DNA of 7,423 nt, from positions 1 to 7,423 of the forward strand of contig JARKUZ010000056.1 of the NCBI GenBank assembly GCA_029851945.1. The letters run 5' to 3'. The position numbers and the translations under genes are program-made. The DNA is from Terrisporobacter sp. Lineage in GTDB: Bacteria; Bacillota_A; Clostridia; Peptostreptococcales; Peptostreptococcaceae. Of this stretch, positions 6,039 through 7,423 are shown in pieces; the stretch's first letter is position 1, and each line of letters starts with the position of its first letter. The notes under the pieces were generated by a model that saw only the letters and a list, made by a program, of their open reading frames with translations, was not told the origin of the DNA and did not search any database.

Positions 6039-6078
6039 AAAGGAAGAACAGGGGTCAATAAAACCTTGTTCTTCTTTT
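6039..6078 (+). terminator. Strong hairpin with T-tract between the small ORF and the ABC transporter
   Basis: AAAGGAAGAACAGGG (6039-6053) pairs with CCTTGTTCTTCTTTT (6064-6078) over 15 positions including two G-T wobbles, with a 10-base loop GTCAATAAAA. Its 3' arm ends in four T (6075-6078). It ends the Nudix/small ORF transcript in the simplest reading. Only 27 bases separate it from the transporter's ATG, leaving no room for a separate promoter after it, so it may instead be a read-through or attenuation element. Confidence 0.75.
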
Positions 6079-6105
6079 ATGTGTTAAGTAAAAAGGAGAG
6101 ATTTC

Positions 6106-7423
6106 ATGATTAAAAAATTTATTTCATATTATAAGCCCTATAGGGGATTATTTTTTACAGATTTAATAGTTGCAACTATAGCAACTCTATGCAATTTGAT
6201 ATATCCAATGATGACAAGAACTTTAGTTAATGATGCTATACCAAATAAGGAGATAAAAGTTATAGGTATATTTGCAGTTATTCTTATGATTTTATACTTA
6301 ATTAAGGCAGGATGTTGTTACTTTATGCAGTATTTTGGACATCTTGTTGGAGTTGGAATGCAAGGTGATATGAGAAGAGATATGTTTAAGCACCTTGAAA
6401 AATTACCTAATTCATATTTTGATAATACAAAAACTGGAGACTTAATGAGCAGAATGATAAATGATTTAATGGATATATCTGAACTGGCTCATCATGGACC
6501 AGAAGATTTGTTTATTTCAGTAATAATGTTTTTAGGATCATTTATAATATTATCAACTATAAACTTACCTCTTACAATTTTAATATTTGCTTTTGTTCCA
6601 TTTATAGTGATATTTACATTAAAGAAAAGAAAAAAGATGAATAAATGTTTTATGGAAACAAGGGTTCATACATCAGCAATAAATTCAACACTAGAAAACT
6701 CAATTGCAGGTATAAGAATATCTAAGGCATTTGTTGCAGAAGAATATGAAAATGAAAAATTTAATAAAGGGAATAATAAGTTTAAGGAAGTAAGAAGACA
6801 ATCATATAAGGTTATGGCAGAGTATTTTGCTGGTGTTAATTTTGGAGTAGATGTATTGGATTATGTTGTTTTAATAGCAGGAGGAATATTTACATATTAT
6901 AATGCTATTAACTTAGGGGATTTTTTAGCTTATATGTTATATGTTAAATTATTTACAGACCCAATTAAAAAACTTATTAATTTTGTAGAGCAATATCAAA
7001 ATGGAATGACTGGATTTAAAAGATTTATTGATATTATGAATGTTGAAGAAGAAACAGAAAAAGACAATGCAGTAGAATTAGAAAAAGTAGAAGGTAATAT
7101 AAGTTTTGAAAATGTATGTTTTAGCTATGAAAATGAAAAAGTATTAGATAAAATTACATTATCTATAGAGAAAGGAAAAATGTTAGCTCTAGTAGGACCA
7201 TCGGGTGGAGGAAAAACTACATTTTGTAATTTAATACCTAGATTTTATGATGTGGACAATGGAGATATAAAAATAGATGGAAAAAGCATATATGATATTA
7301 AGCTAGATTCTTTAAGAAAAAATATAGGTATAGTTCAACAAGAAGTATTTTTATATACAGGCACAATAAAGGAAAATATCAAATATGGAAAGCAAGATGC
7401 AAGTGATGATGAAGTTATTGAAG
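6106..7423 (+). CDS. ABC exporter half-transporter (TMD-NBD), 3' end outside window
   Basis: The frame is open from ATG 6106 to the right edge, 439 residues, with AAAAGGAG (6091-6098) as ribosome binding site. Residues about 15-310 form an ABC exporter type-1 membrane domain. Hydrophobic helices alternate with characteristic cytoplasmic stretches such as FKHLEKLPNSYFDNTKTGDLMSR and NSTLENSIAGIRISKAF. The nucleotide-binding domain starts near 'GNISFENVCFSYENEKVLDKI' and shows an intact Walker A, G364-PSGGG-K370-TT, and a Q-loop at Q412 (VQQEVFLYTGTIKENI). The LSGGQ signature, Walker B and H-loop fall beyond the window. By family knowledge it works as a homo- or heterodimer exporting lipids, drugs or peptides using ATP. 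The substrate cannot be read from this sequence. The family's usual length of about 570-600 residues implies about 140 residues are missing. Confidence 0.95.
   Translation, partial: MIKKFISYYKPYRGLFFTDLIVATIATLCNLIYPMMTRTLVNDAIPNKEIKVIGIFAVILMILYLIKAGCCYFMQYFGHLVGVGMQGDMRRDMFKHLEKLPNSYFDNTKTGDLMSRMINDLMDISELAHHGPEDLFISVIMFLGSFIILSTINLPLTILIFAFVPFIVIFTLKKRKKMNKCFMETRVHTSAINSTLENSIAGIRISKAFVAEEYENEKFNKGNNKFKEVRRQSYKVMAEYFAGVNFGVDVLDYVVLIAGGIFTYYNAINLGDFLAYMLYVKLFTDPIKKLINFVEQYQNGMTGFKRFIDIMNVEEETEKDNAVELEKVEGNISFENVCFSYENEKVLDKITLSIEKGKMLALVGPSGGGKTTFCNLIPRFYDVDNGDIKIDGKSIYDIKLDSLRKNIGIVQQEVFLYTGTIKENIKYGKQDASDDEVIE

Overview
The window is very AT-rich, uses A/T-ending codons throughout (AGA, ATA, TTA, GAA), and has purine-rich GGAGG-type ribosome binding sites and rho-independent terminators. 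This fits a low-GC Firmicute, most likely a Clostridium sensu stricto species. That assignment is inferred from composition and protein style; there is no species marker in the window.

Layout from left to right. (1) The 3' end of a CvfB/YitL-type S1 RNA-binding protein (+) finishes at 263 and is followed by a hairpin terminator. (2) A three-gene + strand unit (495-3962) encodes a lipoprotein of unknown family, an OmpR/PhoB-type response regulator and a membrane histidine kinase. The last two overlap or abut. The lipoprotein is the obvious candidate accessory sensor or target of the two-component system. A hairpin at about 4032-4061 closes the unit. (3) A - strand pair (5183 down to 4094) encodes two small membrane-anchored proteins of the Mrr/restriction-endonuclease-like fold. 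They overlap by 23 bases. The downstream one keeps the PD-(D/E)xK residues. The upstream one can be aligned to it without gaps through the active site and has lost all of them, so it looks like a catalytic/non-catalytic pair. (4) Diverging from it on +, a small Nudix-fold protein with a wrecked Nudix box and a 79-residue protein of unknown function probably share a transcript. (5) A strong terminator-like hairpin and then the 5' part of an ABC exporter (TMD-NBD half transporter, +) run off the right edge.

The region has no tRNA, rRNA, IS element or CRISPR. The most interesting parts are the tandem membrane-anchored nuclease/pseudonuclease pair, the degenerate Nudix protein encoded divergently beside it, the lipoprotein-led two-component operon whose kinase lacks a recognisable G1 box, and the hairpin squeezed between the small ORF and the ABC transporter, whose 3' arm can also pair with the transporter's Shine-Dalgarno sequence. 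Three gene starts are placed downstream of the longest possible ORF start because the longer version would place its start codon inside or just upstream of a good Shine-Dalgarno sequence: 2556 rather than 2547, 5183 rather than 5192, and 5381 rather than 5363.
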